Shown: positions 44,374-55,761 of the stretch, one piece after another
Layout of the letters: the number at the start of each line of letters is the position of its first letter
Numbering within the stretch: position 1 is the stretch's first letter
NCBI RefSeq assembly: GCF_000697965.2
Contig: NZ_CP015880.1
Location: forward strand, 1,736,001 to 1,800,000
Source: Ensifer adhaerens
GTDB lineage: Bacteria > Pseudomonadota > Alphaproteobacteria > Rhizobiales > Rhizobiaceae
DNA: 64,000 nucleotides
Reading direction: 5' to 3'
Position numbers and translations under genes: made by a program
The notes under the pieces: generated by a model
Seen by the model: only the letters and a program-made list of their open reading frames with translations
What the model was told of the DNA's origin: nothing
Databases searched by the model: none

Positions 44374-46190
44374 TCGAATTCATTGCTGAAAACCTGGCGC
44401 CGATCATGTTCGCGTCACTGATCGTGTTCCTGCTTTTGGGATACCCGGTCGCCTTCTCGCTCGCCGCCAACGGCCTGCTGTTCTTCATCATCGGCGTCGA
44501 ACTTGCGCCGCTGTCGGATTCGATCAACCTCTCCTGGCCCCTGCTCAACGCGCTGCCTGACCGGTTCTGGGGGGTGATGTCGAACGACACATTGCTTGCC
44601 ATCCCCTTCTTTACCTTCATGGGGATTGTGCTCGAGAAATCGGGCATGGCGGAAGACCTGCTCGACACGATCGGCCAGCTCTTCGGCCCGATCCGCGGCG
44701 GTCTTGCCTATGCGGTCATCTTCGTCGGCGCGCTGCTTGCAGCCACGACAGGCGTCGTTGCCGCCTCGGTCATCGCCATGGGCCTGATCTCGCTGCCGAT
44801 CATGTTGCGCTACGGCTATGACCGGAAAGTCGCCTCGGGCGTCATCGCGGCTTCCGGCACGCTCGCCCAGATCATCCCGCCGTCACTCGTGCTCATCGTT
44901 CTTGCCGACCAGCTCGGCCGTTCGGTCGGCGACATGTATGCCGGCGCGCTGATCCCGGGCCTGGTGCTGACCGGACTGTACATGGTCTACATCCTGATCA
45001 TGACGATCCTGAAGCGTGACTCCATGCCGGCCCTGCCGCTGGAAGCCCGCACGCTGGGCTCCGGCGTTACCTCGCTGTTCATCGCGCTCGCGGTCGCAGC
45101 CGGCATTGCCTATGCCGCCCACGTCTATCTCTACCCGACCCAGGGCGAGAACGCCGACATCCTCGGCGGCACAGTGGGCGTTGCCTTCATCTATATCGTC
45201 GCCCTGCTCGACCGCGGCCTGAAGATCAATGCGATGTCGAGGCTTGCCCAGCAGGTCATCATCGTGCTGATCCCGCCGCTGGCGCTGATCTTCCTCGTCC
45301 TCGGCACCATCTTCCTCGGCATCGCAACGCCGACCGAAGGCGGCGCCATGGGTGCAGTCGGCGCGCTGATCATGGCGGCCGCCAAGGGTCGTCTCAATCT
45401 GGACGTCGTGCGCGGCGCACTGACGGCAACGACAAGGCTTTCCGCCTTTGTGCTGTTCATCCTGATCGGTGCGCGCGTCTTCTCGCTCACCTTCTACGGC
45501 GTCAACGGCCATATCTGGGTCGAGCACCTGCTGACGGCGATGCCGGGCGGCGAGACCGGTTTCCTGATTGCCGTCAACCTGCTCGTCTTCTTCCTGGCGT
45601 TCTTCCTCGATTTCTTCGAGCTCGCCTTCATCATCGTGCCGCTGCTTGCGCCCGCTGCCGACAAGCTTGGCATCGACCTCATCTGGTTCGGCGTGCTCCT
45701 CGGCATCAACATGCAGACGAGCTTCATGCACCCGCCCTTCGGCTTCGCGCTCTTTTACCTGCGCTCGGTCGCGGCCAAGGTGCCCTATCTCGACAAGATC
45801 ACCGGCAAGTCGATCCAGCCCGTTACGACCGGCCAGATCTACTGGGGTGCCGTACCCTTCGTCGGTATCCAGATCGTGATGGTGGGCCTGACGATCATGT
45901 TCCCGCAGATGGTCATGCACTACAAGGGAACCGGAACGGGCGTCGATCCGAACACCATCAAGATCGAGGTGCCCGGCTTCGGCGCCGGCGGTGGCGGTCT
46001 CGGCCTGCCCGGCGGCCTGCAGCTTCCAGGTGGTAGCCCGCTCGACCAAAAGCCGGCCGATCAGGGTGGCGCCCAGCCGCAGACCGCTCCGTCGAACGAC
46101 CTCAGCCAGCCTCCGTCGTTTGGCAGCCCGGGTGCCCAGCCACAGCCGGCCCCCTCAAACGACCTCAGCCAGCCGCCGTCGTTCAAGTAG
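44370..46190 (+). CDS. TRAP transporter large permease (DctM type) with extended C-terminus
   Basis: A 606-residue DctM subunit with about 12-14 helices and motifs ATTGVVAASVIAMGLISLP, SGTLAQIIPPSLVLIVLADQ and TPTEGGAMGAVGA. It is longer than the usual 430 residues: the middle contains an extra helix pair (about 225-300), as in the TakM-type 2-oxoacid transporters. The last 70 residues are a hydrophilic Pro/Gln/Gly-rich tail with two copies of APSNDLSQPPSF. Its binding-protein partner is presumably the TakP-like protein encoded downstream on the opposite strand. Confidence 0.92.
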   Translation: MIEFIAENLAPIMFASLIVFLLLGYPVAFSLAANGLLFFIIGVELAPLSDSINLSWPLLNALPDRFWGVMSNDTLLAIPFFTFMGIVLEKSGMAEDLLDTIGQLFGPIRGGLAYAVIFVGALLAATTGVVAASVIAMGLISLPIMLRYGYDRKVASGVIAASGTLAQIIPPSLVLIVLADQLGRSVGDMYAGALIPGLVLTGLYMVYILIMTILKRDSMPALPLEARTLGSGVTSLFIALAVAAGIAYAAHVYLYPTQGENADILGGTVGVAFIYIVALLDRGLKINAMSRLAQQVIIVLIPPLALIFLVLGTIFLGIATPTEGGAMGAVGALIMAAAKGRLNLDVVRGALTATTRLSAFVLFILIGARVFSLTFYGVNGHIWVEHLLTAMPGGETGFLIAVNLLVFFLAFFLDFFELAFIIVPLLAPAADKLGIDLIWFGVLLGINMQTSFMHPPFGFALFYLRSVAAKVPYLDKITGKSIQPVTTGQIYWGAVPFVGIQIVMVGLTIMFPQMVMHYKGTGTGVDPNTIKIEVPGFGAGGGGLGLPGGLQLPGGSPLDQKPADQGGAQPQTAPSNDLSQPPSFGSPGAQPQPAPSNDLSQPPSFK

Positions 46191-46212
46191 GACCGCTGGC
46201 AGACAGAAAAGC

Positions 46213-46238
46213 AAAGGGCGGCCGATAAGCCGCCCTTT
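46213..46238. terminator. Terminator after the TRAP permease genes
   Basis: AAAGGGCGGC (46213-46222) pairs with GCCGCCCTTT (46229-46238) over a six-base loop. The flanking A and T runs are short, and the symmetrical ends suggest it may serve both the TRAP operon and the convergent cupin gene. Confidence 0.7.
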
Positions 46239-46275
46239 CCATTTCTACAATCGCTGAGACGACGACCGAACTCGT

Positions 46276-46689
46276 TCAATCCAGCCGCTTGGCCGGATTG
46301 TCGCGGTACCAGTCGACGATCATCGGCATCGCCTCCTCGAATGGACCGCCGACATAAACGTTGAGCAGCCCGATGCGCGCTTCGCTCTCGTTCTTGAAGT
46401 CATGCATCGTCCCGCGCGGGATGACGAACAGCGAGCCCTTCGGCTTCTGGTGCCAGATGTCGCCGACGAGCACGCTCGCCGTGCCCTCGATCACGTAGAA
46501 GATCTCGTCGTTGTCGTCGTGCTTGTGGGCGCCCGGTCCCTCGTGCCTGGCCTCGAGCCACCATTCCGAGACCGAAAATCGACCAGCGGTTTCAGCGCCA
46601 TCGGCTTTGAAGACGGCCTGGATGGCGCCCATGTCGTAGCGGCGGCCCTCGTCGGGACCGAGCACGACCGATTGGCCTTCGCTTGGCAT
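46276..46689 (-). CDS. Cupin domain protein
   Basis: A 137-residue single cupin_2 domain. Motif 1 is around GPGAHKHDDNDEIFYVIEG (His, His, Glu ligands) and motif 2 around GSLFVIPRGTMHDFKN (His ligand). Probably a small metal enzyme or sugar-binding protein; the substrate is unknown. I use the ATG at 46689, preceded by GGAGG. It sits between the convergent TRAP permease and binding-protein genes. Confidence 0.87.
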   Translation of the reverse strand: MPSEGQSVVLGPDEGRRYDMGAIQAVFKADGAETAGRFSVSEWWLEARHEGPGAHKHDDNDEIFYVIEGTASVLVGDIWHQKPKGSLFVIPRGTMHDFKNESEARIGLLNVYVGGPFEEAMPMIVDWYRDNPAKRLD

Positions 46690-46838
46690 AGTTCTTCCTC
46701 CGTCCTGTTGAGGCAGCAACCCTACCACGAAATGCGTTCAGTACGGCGCGCAGCAATACGCCGTGCGCGCGGCAACGAAAAAGCCGCCCGCAACGGATAT
46801 CGCGAACGGCTCGTTTCAATCGGCAATGAGGGAAAAGC

Positions 46839-47996
<1,158 letters not shown>

Positions 47997-48128
47997 TCAA
48001 TCCACCCTGCCCCTTCCCGGACAAACGGTGGCTCTCCTCCTCGTTACCCGCCGAAAGCGACTGAGATCAGCAGCGCAACCGGCAGGCATTGTCGCACCTT
48101 ACAGAAACACCGGACCATGTCCAGAAGC

Positions 48129-48174
48129 CGCTTTCCGGCGTTTATTCGACTTTTGTCTAATACGCCGGAAAGCG
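48129..48174. repeat. 46-base near-perfect palindrome
   Basis: CGCTTTCCGGCGT (48129-48141) and its exact complement ACGCCGGAAAGCG (48162-48174) flank a partly self-complementary 20-base centre (ATTCGAC / GTCTAAT around TTTT). It lies in the gap between takP and the aldo/keto reductase gene. No U tract follows in either direction. Confidence 0.6.
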
Positions 48175-48180
48175 ATGTCC

Positions 48181-48201
48181 TTTGCCTAAAATGCAGGCAA
48201 A
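48181..48201. repeat. Small inverted repeat after the aldo/keto reductase gene
   Basis: TTTGCCT (48181-48187) and AGGCAAA (48195-48201) form a perfect 7-base hairpin 20 bases beyond the reductase stop codon. Together with the 46-base palindrome it may stabilise or end that transcript. Confidence 0.4.
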
Positions 48202-48220
48202 TCAATATTTTCGGTCGAAA

Positions 48221-49249
48221 TCAGAGCTCGGCCGACTTGGCCCAGAGGTTGATGTCCGCCTCGCGCGCATAGAGATCGATCTCGGCCAGTTCGTCGGCCG
48301 TGAACGTGTCGTTTTCGAGCGCCTTGACGCAATCGACGATCTGCTCGGAGCGGCTGGCGCCGATCAGTGCCGAGGTGATCCGGCCGTTGCGCAGCACCCA
48401 GGCAAGCGCCATCTGCGCCAGCGTCTGGCCGCGCTTTTCGGCGATACCGTTCAGCTTGCGGATGTTGTCGATGATCTCGGGGCGGATGAAGTCCTTCTTC
48501 AGGAAGTGGTTCTGCGCCGCGCGGCTATCAGACGGGATGCCGCCAAGATACTTCGTCGTCAGCATGCCCTGGGCGAGCGGCGAGAAAACGATCGAGCCGA
48601 TGCCGAGATCTTCGAGCGTATGGATCAGCCCATCGTCCTCGATCCAGCGGTTGAGCATGGAGTAGCTCGGCTGGTGGATGAGGCAAGGCGTGCCGAGATC
48701 CTTAAGGATCGCGGCGGCTTCGCGGGTGCGCTGCGAGTTGTAGGAGGAAATCCCCACATAGAGCGCCCGGCCCGAACGCACGATATGGTCGAGCGCACCG
48801 CAGGTTTCTTCGAGCGGCGTCTCAGGGTCGAAACGGTGCGAATAGAAGATGTCGACATAGTCGAGGCCCATGCGCTTCAGGCTCTGGTCGCAGGATGCGA
48901 TCATGTATTTGCGGCTGCCCCATTCGCCGTAAGGGCCGGCCCACATGTCGTAGCCAGCCTTGGACGAGATGATCAGTTCGTCGCGCAAGTGCGCGAAGTC
49001 CGTGCGCATGATTTCGCCGAAGGCAGTCTCGGCCGAGCCCGGAGGCGGGCCGTAATTGTTGGCGAGGTCGAAATGGGTGATGCCCAGATCGAACGCCGTG
49101 CGGCACATGTCGACCTTGCGGTCATGCGGTGTGTCGCCACCGAAATTGTGCCAAAGCCCCAGCGAGATCGCCGGCAGCTTCAGGCCGGAACGGCCGAGAC
49201 GGTTATATTTCATGGTGTCGTAGCGGTTTTCCGCCGGTAGCCAGGTCAT
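48221..49249 (-). CDS. Aldo/keto reductase (YghZ / L-glyceraldehyde 3-phosphate reductase-like)
   Basis: A 342-residue AKR14-type enzyme. The catalytic tetrad is visible as D61 and Y66 (FDLANNYGPPPGSAE), K97 (SSKAGYDMW) and H138 (YSHRFDP). The signature AGYDMWAGPYGEWGSRKY is strongly YghZ-like; YghZ reduces L-glyceraldehyde 3-phosphate and methylglyoxal with NADPH. It begins after the terminator that ends the sugar operon, so it may be a separate unit, although in the same orientation. The ATG at 49249 has GGAGG eight bases upstream. Confidence 0.9.
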   Translation of the reverse strand: MTWLPAENRYDTMKYNRLGRSGLKLPAISLGLWHNFGGDTPHDRKVDMCRTAFDLGITHFDLANNYGPPPGSAETAFGEIMRTDFAHLRDELIISSKAGYDMWAGPYGEWGSRKYMIASCDQSLKRMGLDYVDIFYSHRFDPETPLEETCGALDHIVRSGRALYVGISSYNSQRTREAAAILKDLGTPCLIHQPSYSMLNRWIEDDGLIHTLEDLGIGSIVFSPLAQGMLTTKYLGGIPSDSRAAQNHFLKKDFIRPEIIDNIRKLNGIAEKRGQTLAQMALAWVLRNGRITSALIGASRSEQIVDCVKALENDTFTADELAEIDLYAREADINLWAKSAEL

Positions 49250-49301
49250 CGCACAATCCTCCGCGATCGATCTCCGGATGGCGAACTCGTCCGCCACCCT
49301 C

Positions 49302-49343
49302 AAAAATGAAACGGTTTCCGTAGCGGTTGGCCGCTACGGAAAC
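49302..49343 (-). terminator. Strong terminator of the mannoside-type operon
   Basis: A perfect 13-base stem (GTTTCCGTAGCGG 49314-49326 with 49331-49343), a four-base loop, and in the minus direction CGTTTCATTTTTG. It lies 36 bases after the stop codon of the last operon gene and before the aldo/keto reductase gene. Confidence 0.87.
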
Positions 49344-49378
49344 CTCAGTTCACAAAGGTCTAAACCTCTCCGGTGTCG

Positions 49379-50557
<1,179 letters not shown>

Positions 50558-50572
50558 GGATAAACCTGCTTC

Positions 50573-51334
50573 TCAATAGGATTGGATGGAGGCGAGCGAA
50601 CGCTTGGCGAAGCGCTTGAAATCACTCGGGTTGTCGTGCTCGGCGATGAAGTAGCGGGCCTTCGTGCCGGAAAGTGCCGCAAACAGGCCTTTCCAGTCGA
50701 CCGTGCCCTCGCCGACATCGGCCCAGCCGTCCTCGTCCTTCTTCTCGCCTGTCGGCGCGATGTCCTTCACATGCACGGCGGTGATGCGGTCGCCATACTT
50801 CTTGATCCAGGCGATCGGATCGGCGCCGCCGCGGATGATCCAGGCGATATCGGCCTCCCAGGAGAGATCCGGTCCGCCCGCAAAGATCAGGTCCTGCGGA
50901 ATACTGCCATCCGGAAGGGCCGCGAACTCGAAGTCGTGGTTGTGCCAGCCGAAGATCAGCCCGGCATCACGATAGGGCTTGCCGGCCTTCTGCAGCCGCT
51001 CGCCGAAGGCGCGCCAGCCGGCGGCATCGGTCGGGCGCTGGTCGGGCATCAGGTAGGGGCAATAGATCGCCTTGATGCCGAGCGCCTTGGCGATTTCGAG
51101 CACGCGGGCCGGATCGCTTTCGAGCATGTCCAGGCCAAAGTGCGCGGTCGGCATGGCGAGGCCATTGTCGTCGAGACCTTCCTTGAAGCTGGCGATCTCG
51201 GCGTCGCTGAGCGCTGCGTAAAGCGCGCCGTAACCTTCGACCTGGCTGTAGCCGGCGTCGCCGAGTGCTTTCAGCACATTGGCGAAAGGCGGGAAATTGC
51301 GAGCGCTATAAAGCTGGAAACTGACGTCCTTCAT
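50573..51334 (-). CDS. Sugar phosphate isomerase/epimerase (AP endonuclease 2 TIM barrel)
   Basis: A 253-residue xylose isomerase-like TIM barrel. Metal-ligand segments are GWHNHDFEFA, DLSWEADIAWIIRGG and AVHVKDIA, with a closing HDNPSD. The family covers ketose epimerases, inosose isomerases and dehydratases, so the exact reaction is open. It is embedded in the sugar operon next to the Gfo/Idh/MocA gene, a common pairing. Confidence 0.89.
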   Translation of the reverse strand: MKDVSFQLYSARNFPPFANVLKALGDAGYSQVEGYGALYAALSDAEIASFKEGLDDNGLAMPTAHFGLDMLESDPARVLEIAKALGIKAIYCPYLMPDQRPTDAAGWRAFGERLQKAGKPYRDAGLIFGWHNHDFEFAALPDGSIPQDLIFAGGPDLSWEADIAWIIRGGADPIAWIKKYGDRITAVHVKDIAPTGEKKDEDGWADVGEGTVDWKGLFAALSGTKARYFIAEHDNPSDFKRFAKRSLASIQSY

Positions 51335-51403
51335 GAAATCCTCCTCGATTTCGTCCTGGGGGTCTTGGGATAGTGGGATCTTGGGGTTGTTGGGGTCTCG
51401 GTA

Positions 51404-52093
51404 TCACCTGAGCCAGGTATCGTAGTCCGACACCAAGAGGTGGGCGGGGCCTGCGTCCTCCTCGATCGCCGAGAAGCGACCGACCGGCTCGCGGAAATAG
51501 TTGTCGGTGAGATCGTCGTTGACGGTCGATACTTCGCCCATCAGCACGTCGGCGCCCTCGGCCCAGAAGGCGTGCCAGTTGCCAGGGAGAAGCGTGACGC
51601 TTTCACCGGCCTTGAGCTTCAGCAGGTCGCCAGCTTTCAGCGTGCGCAGCCGTGCATCGGTCGCGACAACGACGTCGCTCTCCTCGTCAACCGAGCCGTC
51701 CGGTTTGGAATTGTACATCTGCAGCACCAGCGAACCGCCGCCACGGTTGATGATGTCCTCGGTCTTGACCGCGTGACGGTGCAGCGGGTTGACCTGGTCC
51801 TTGGCGGTGATCATCAGCTTCTCGGCGTAAACCATGCCCTGCCCGGTCTTCAGATTGGCGGCATTGCCGTTGCGCAGCGTGAAGAGCACCAGCCCGAACT
51901 CCTCGAAGCGGCCCTTGCCATAGTCGGTAATGTCCCAGCCGAGCCGGGCATCAAAGATCGTCGGACTGTCGGAAGCGACGCGCGCCTTCAGTTGCTCCGG
52001 CGACCAGTAGGCAAAGGGTGGCAGGGTGAAGCCGAAGCTCTTCATGAAGGCATCGCTCTCGGCGATGATGTCGTTGACGTGGCTGCGTTTCAT
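51404..52093 (-). CDS. D-lyxose/D-mannose family sugar isomerase
   Basis: A 229-residue cupin-fold isomerase. Metal-ligand segments are NPLHRHAVKTEDIINRGGGSL (His, His, Glu) and LLPGNWHAFWAEG (His). D-lyxose isomerases of this type interconvert D-lyxose/D-xylulose and D-mannose/D-fructose. In this operon, with a GH2 beta-mannosidase-like enzyme, mannose-to-fructose conversion is the simplest assignment. I use the ATG at 52093; a TTG at 52102 is in frame but overlaps the previous stop codon. Confidence 0.88.
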   Translation of the reverse strand: MKRSHVNDIIAESDAFMKSFGFTLPPFAYWSPEQLKARVASDSPTIFDARLGWDITDYGKGRFEEFGLVLFTLRNGNAANLKTGQGMVYAEKLMITAKDQVNPLHRHAVKTEDIINRGGGSLVLQMYNSKPDGSVDEESDVVVATDARLRTLKAGDLLKLKAGESVTLLPGNWHAFWAEGADVLMGEVSTVNDDLTDNYFREPVGRFSAIEEDAGPAHLLVSDYDTWLR

Positions 52094-52098
52094 GGCGG

Positions 52099-54579
52099 TC
52101 AACCCTTTCCCTGGCAGGATTCGAGATCGAAGGCGGAAAAGCGCGGCAGCTCACCTGCGTCAAACGGCACCTTCGGGGTAAAACGGATGACCTTCGTCTC
52201 GCCGGCCAAGAGGTCGAAGGCGTTGTCGGAATAGCGCCCGGCCACATCCGCCTCGATCATCACATGCAGCGCCAAGCCGCTCGCCTTGACCGTGACGTCG
52301 AAGGCGCCTTCGCCTGCGGGCGCGACATCGAGTGTCAGGCCGGACGGCTTGAGGTCGAGCGCCTTGTAGGTGCCGTTGACGTGGTGCCCCTCACCGCGCA
52401 TGCCGTTCGATGCCTCGAACGACCAGAACAGCAGGTCGCCTTCCGGAATGTCGAAAGCCGCGATCGTCGCCAGCGTTGCCGCCCGGTCCGGGCTGCAGGT
52501 ACCGGCGACCGCCGCGAGCGGCGTGCGCTGGCCATCGAGCGAAACCAGGAAGGTCTGCAGCTCGACGGTCACCGGCTCTGCCGTATCGTTGACCATCGAG
52601 AAGGCGATTTCCTTTCCATCTGCCGATGGGATCGCTGCGACCGAGACCGGCTGGAAGAAGCGACGGACCATGTAGTGCATCGCCTTCCAGCTGCCGCCAT
52701 AGTCGAGGCTCGACCAGGAGGCGACTGGCCAGGTGTCGTTGAGCTGCCAGTAGAGCGTGCCCATGCAATGGGGCTTCAGCGAGCGCCAGTAGTCGACGGC
52801 CGTGCGGATCGCCAGCCCCTGCTGCACCTGGCTGAGATAGACGAAGGCCGGAAAATCCTTGGGGAAGCGGAAGTAGCGGAACATCGTGCCGGCGATGCGC
52901 TCGTTGCCGCCGACATTCTTCTGGTGGCTCTCGATCACGGGCGACGCGATATTGAGGTCCTTCTCGGCCGAAAACTGCCGGATGACCGGCATCGACGTAT
53001 AGGACTGGAAGCCGAACTCCGAGCAGAAGCGCGGCCGCACGGTGCGGTAATTGTCGAAGGACTTGTTTTCGTGCCAGACCGACCAGTAGTGCATGTCGCC
53101 GGAACCATCGGCATGCCAGGCGTCGCCGAAGTCGAGATATCCCGACGCCGGGCTCGACGGCCACCAGATCGCTTCGGGCAGCGCCGCCTTCAGCGCCACC
53201 TCGATGGTGCGGTTCAGCCGGTCATAGGAGACGAGATAACGGTCGCGATCCTTGCGCGGCTCATCGAACCAGGTGAGCGCGCCGACGAGCTCGTTGTCGC
53301 CACACCAGACCGCGATCGACGGATGCGACGACAGGCGCTTGGCCTGGTAGTCCACCTCGGCTGCGACATTCTCCAGGAAATCCGGCGTCGAAGGATAGAG
53401 GTTGCAGGCGAACATGAAGTCCTGCCAGACCATGAGGCCCAGTCGGTCGCACAGATCGTAGAACCAGTCCGGCTCGTAGAAGCCGCCGCCCCAGACGCGG
53501 ATCATGTTCATGTTGGCATCGACAGCCGAGGTCAAAAGGTCTTCGACGCCTTCGCGCGTCACCCGCGACGCCAGCGCATCGGCCGGGATCCAGTTGGCGC
53601 CCTTGCAGAAGATCTCGCGGCCGTTGACGCGGAAGGCGAAGCGGCTGCCGGCCTCGTCCTTGTCGGTCAGAAGCTCGACGGTGCGGAAACCGATCTGACG
53701 CGTCACCTGCTCCTGCGGCACCTCGACGGTCAGCCGCGACAGATGCTGCTCGCCGCTTCCAGCCGGCCACCAGCGCTTGGGCTCGCTCATGGTGAAGACA
53801 TGGGTGATGCGGGTCTCGCCCTTGCCGACGGCGCAATCGAGCCGTTCGCGGTCCTCATCGAGCGAGAAGTGCACCGGCACAATGCCCGGCCCATCGGCAA
53901 AGAGCGTCAGCGTCACCACCAGATCGACGCTGCCATCCTCCAGCCAGACCTGCTTGCTCGTCACATGCTCGATGCGGGCGATCTCCAGCCGGCAAAGGGC
54001 GATCTCTCCGTAGACGCCGAGCGGCGCGATCGCGAGGTTCCAGTCCCAGCCGAAATGGCACTGGGGTTTGCGCAGCATATTGCCGTTGGCGATCGGTGAA
54101 TTGCCAGGGTGATAGGGCACGTAGAAGGGCTGCTCCGCCTGCCGCCGCGCGCCTTCGGCAATCGAGGAATGCAACACGATGCGGATGCGGTTCTCGCCTG
54201 CAACCAGCGTCTTCGAGACATCCGGGCGATAGCGGCGGAAGCAATTCTCCGCTTCAAGCACCAGCTTGTCATTGACGAACACCGAGGCAACCGTGTCGAG
54301 GTATTCAAGGTCGAGATACCAGTAGCCGGCAATGTCGTCGGCACCGACCGTGACCGTGCGCTCGATCACCCAGTCCTTGTGCGCCACCCACTGCACGTCG
54401 TTCTCGTTGCGCCCCACATACGGGTCGTCGATCACGCCGGCCTTCAGCAGCGCCGAATGCACATCGCCCGGCAACTCCATTGCCAGCGCATGGCTATTGT
54501 CGACGGAAGAAAGTTGCCAATCCCCTGCGAGATCGAGACGAATGGCGGTGCGGGTGAAATCCTCAGAGAGCATGCGCAT
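52099..54579 (-). CDS. Glycoside hydrolase family 2, beta-mannosidase-like
   Basis: An 826-residue GH2 enzyme: N-terminal jelly-roll (residues 10-190), immunoglobulin-like domain (about 195-295), TIM barrel (about 300-610) and C-terminal sandwiches. The acid/base Glu is E430 (WCGDNELVG) and the nucleophile is E521 (CSEFGFQS), both in the beta-mannosidase-type context; NMNMIRVWGGGFYEPDWFYDLCDRLG is also typical. It lacks a signal peptide, so it cleaves imported beta-mannosides in the cytosol. It lies downstream of the ABC transporter genes in the same operon. Confidence 0.92.
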   Translation of the reverse strand: MRMLSEDFTRTAIRLDLAGDWQLSSVDNSHALAMELPGDVHSALLKAGVIDDPYVGRNENDVQWVAHKDWVIERTVTVGADDIAGYWYLDLEYLDTVASVFVNDKLVLEAENCFRRYRPDVSKTLVAGENRIRIVLHSSIAEGARRQAEQPFYVPYHPGNSPIANGNMLRKPQCHFGWDWNLAIAPLGVYGEIALCRLEIARIEHVTSKQVWLEDGSVDLVVTLTLFADGPGIVPVHFSLDEDRERLDCAVGKGETRITHVFTMSEPKRWWPAGSGEQHLSRLTVEVPQEQVTRQIGFRTVELLTDKDEAGSRFAFRVNGREIFCKGANWIPADALASRVTREGVEDLLTSAVDANMNMIRVWGGGFYEPDWFYDLCDRLGLMVWQDFMFACNLYPSTPDFLENVAAEVDYQAKRLSSHPSIAVWCGDNELVGALTWFDEPRKDRDRYLVSYDRLNRTIEVALKAALPEAIWWPSSPASGYLDFGDAWHADGSGDMHYWSVWHENKSFDNYRTVRPRFCSEFGFQSYTSMPVIRQFSAEKDLNIASPVIESHQKNVGGNERIAGTMFRYFRFPKDFPAFVYLSQVQQGLAIRTAVDYWRSLKPHCMGTLYWQLNDTWPVASWSSLDYGGSWKAMHYMVRRFFQPVSVAAIPSADGKEIAFSMVNDTAEPVTVELQTFLVSLDGQRTPLAAVAGTCSPDRAATLATIAAFDIPEGDLLFWSFEASNGMRGEGHHVNGTYKALDLKPSGLTLDVAPAGEGAFDVTVKASGLALHVMIEADVAGRYSDNAFDLLAGETKVIRFTPKVPFDAGELPRFSAFDLESCQGKG

Positions 54580-54662
54580 GGTTCCATAGATCGACCGGCC
54601 ACGCCGGCACAGTCATTGCTGGGAGGTGCCGGGCAGCGGTGGCCGCCCCGCATCCCCTTATT

Positions 54663-55757
54663 TCAGAGTCGGTTCTCGCTTGTCGCATCGAAGATCGAGG
54701 CGACGCCCATGTCGAAGGAAAGCGTGACCGCCGTGCCCGGCGCGTAGCGCCGCTGGCCGGCGATACGAACCGACATCGACTGTCCGGCAAGCTTCAGCCA
54801 CAGCAGATTGTCGGCGCCCATCGGCTCCTCGATATCGACGACCGCCCGGTGCGAGGCCGGCGCGCCACTTGCCGCTTCGTCGACGCGCACATGCTCGGGC
54901 CTCAAGCCCAGCACCACCTTCTGGCCATGCACGAAGGGCGCGCGCGACGGATAGGCCGACACGTCGAAATCGACGCCGTTGGCGTGGACGTAGGCGCGCT
55001 GGTCGCGCAGCTGCAGTTCGCCGCGAAAGAAGTTCATCGACGGCGAGCCGATGAAGCCGGCGACGAACAGGTTTTCCGGCGCGTTGTAGATCGTCATCGG
55101 ATCGGCAAGCTGCTGGATCACGCCGCTCTTCATGACCGCGATGCGGTCGGCAAGCGTCAAGGCCTCGATCTGGTCATGGGTGACGTAGATCATCGTGTTC
55201 TTCAGCGACTGGTGCAGCCGCTTGATCTCGACGCGCAGTTCCGAGCGCAGCTTGGCGTCGAGGTTGGAGAGCGGCTCGTCGAACAGGAACACGTCGACAT
55301 CGCGCACCAGCGCCCGGCCGATCGCCACACGCTGGCGCTGGCCGCCCGAGAGTTCCGAAGGCTTGCGCTTCAAGAGCGGCTGGATCTGCAGGATCTCGGC
55401 GGCGCGGCTGACGCGCTTGTCGATCTCTTCCTTCGGCACCTTGGCGACCTGCAGGCCGAAGGAGAGGTTCTTCTCCACCGACATCTGCGGATAGAGCGCG
55501 TAGGACTGGAACACCATGCCGATGCCGCGGTCCTTGGGCTCCTCCCAGGTGACGTTCTTGTTCTTGATGAAGATCTGCCCGTCGCTGACATCGAGCAGCC
55601 CGGCGATGCAGTTCAGCAAGGTCGATTTGCCGCAGCCGGACGAGCCGAGCAGCACCAGGAACTCGCCGTCCTTGATGTCGAGGTTGAGCGTGTCGAGCAC
55701 AGTGACGGCACCGAAGCTCAACGACAGGTCTTTGACCGATACGCTGACGTTTTGCAT
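54663..55757 (-). CDS. Carbohydrate ABC transporter ATP-binding protein (MsmK/UgpC type)
   Basis: A 364-residue CUT1-family ATPase. Walker A is GSSGCGKST (38-46), the signature [16 protein letters not shown], Walker [16 protein letters not shown], and a C-terminal TOBE/regulatory domain (about 240-360). It powers the adjacent permease pair. The gap to the permease gene is four bases. Confidence 0.94.
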   Translation of the reverse strand: MQNVSVSVKDLSLSFGAVTVLDTLNLDIKDGEFLVLLGSSGCGKSTLLNCIAGLLDVSDGQIFIKNKNVTWEEPKDRGIGMVFQSYALYPQMSVEKNLSFGLQVAKVPKEEIDKRVSRAAEILQIQPLLKRKPSELSGGQRQRVAIGRALVRDVDVFLFDEPLSNLDAKLRSELRVEIKRLHQSLKNTMIYVTHDQIEALTLADRIAVMKSGVIQQLADPMTIYNAPENLFVAGFIGSPSMNFFRGELQLRDQRAYVHANGVDFDVSAYPSRAPFVHGQKVVLGLRPEHVRVDEAASGAPASHRAVVDIEEPMGADNLLWLKLAGQSMSVRIAGQRRYAPGTAVTLSFDMGVASIFDATSENRL

Positions 55758-55761
55758 GTTG

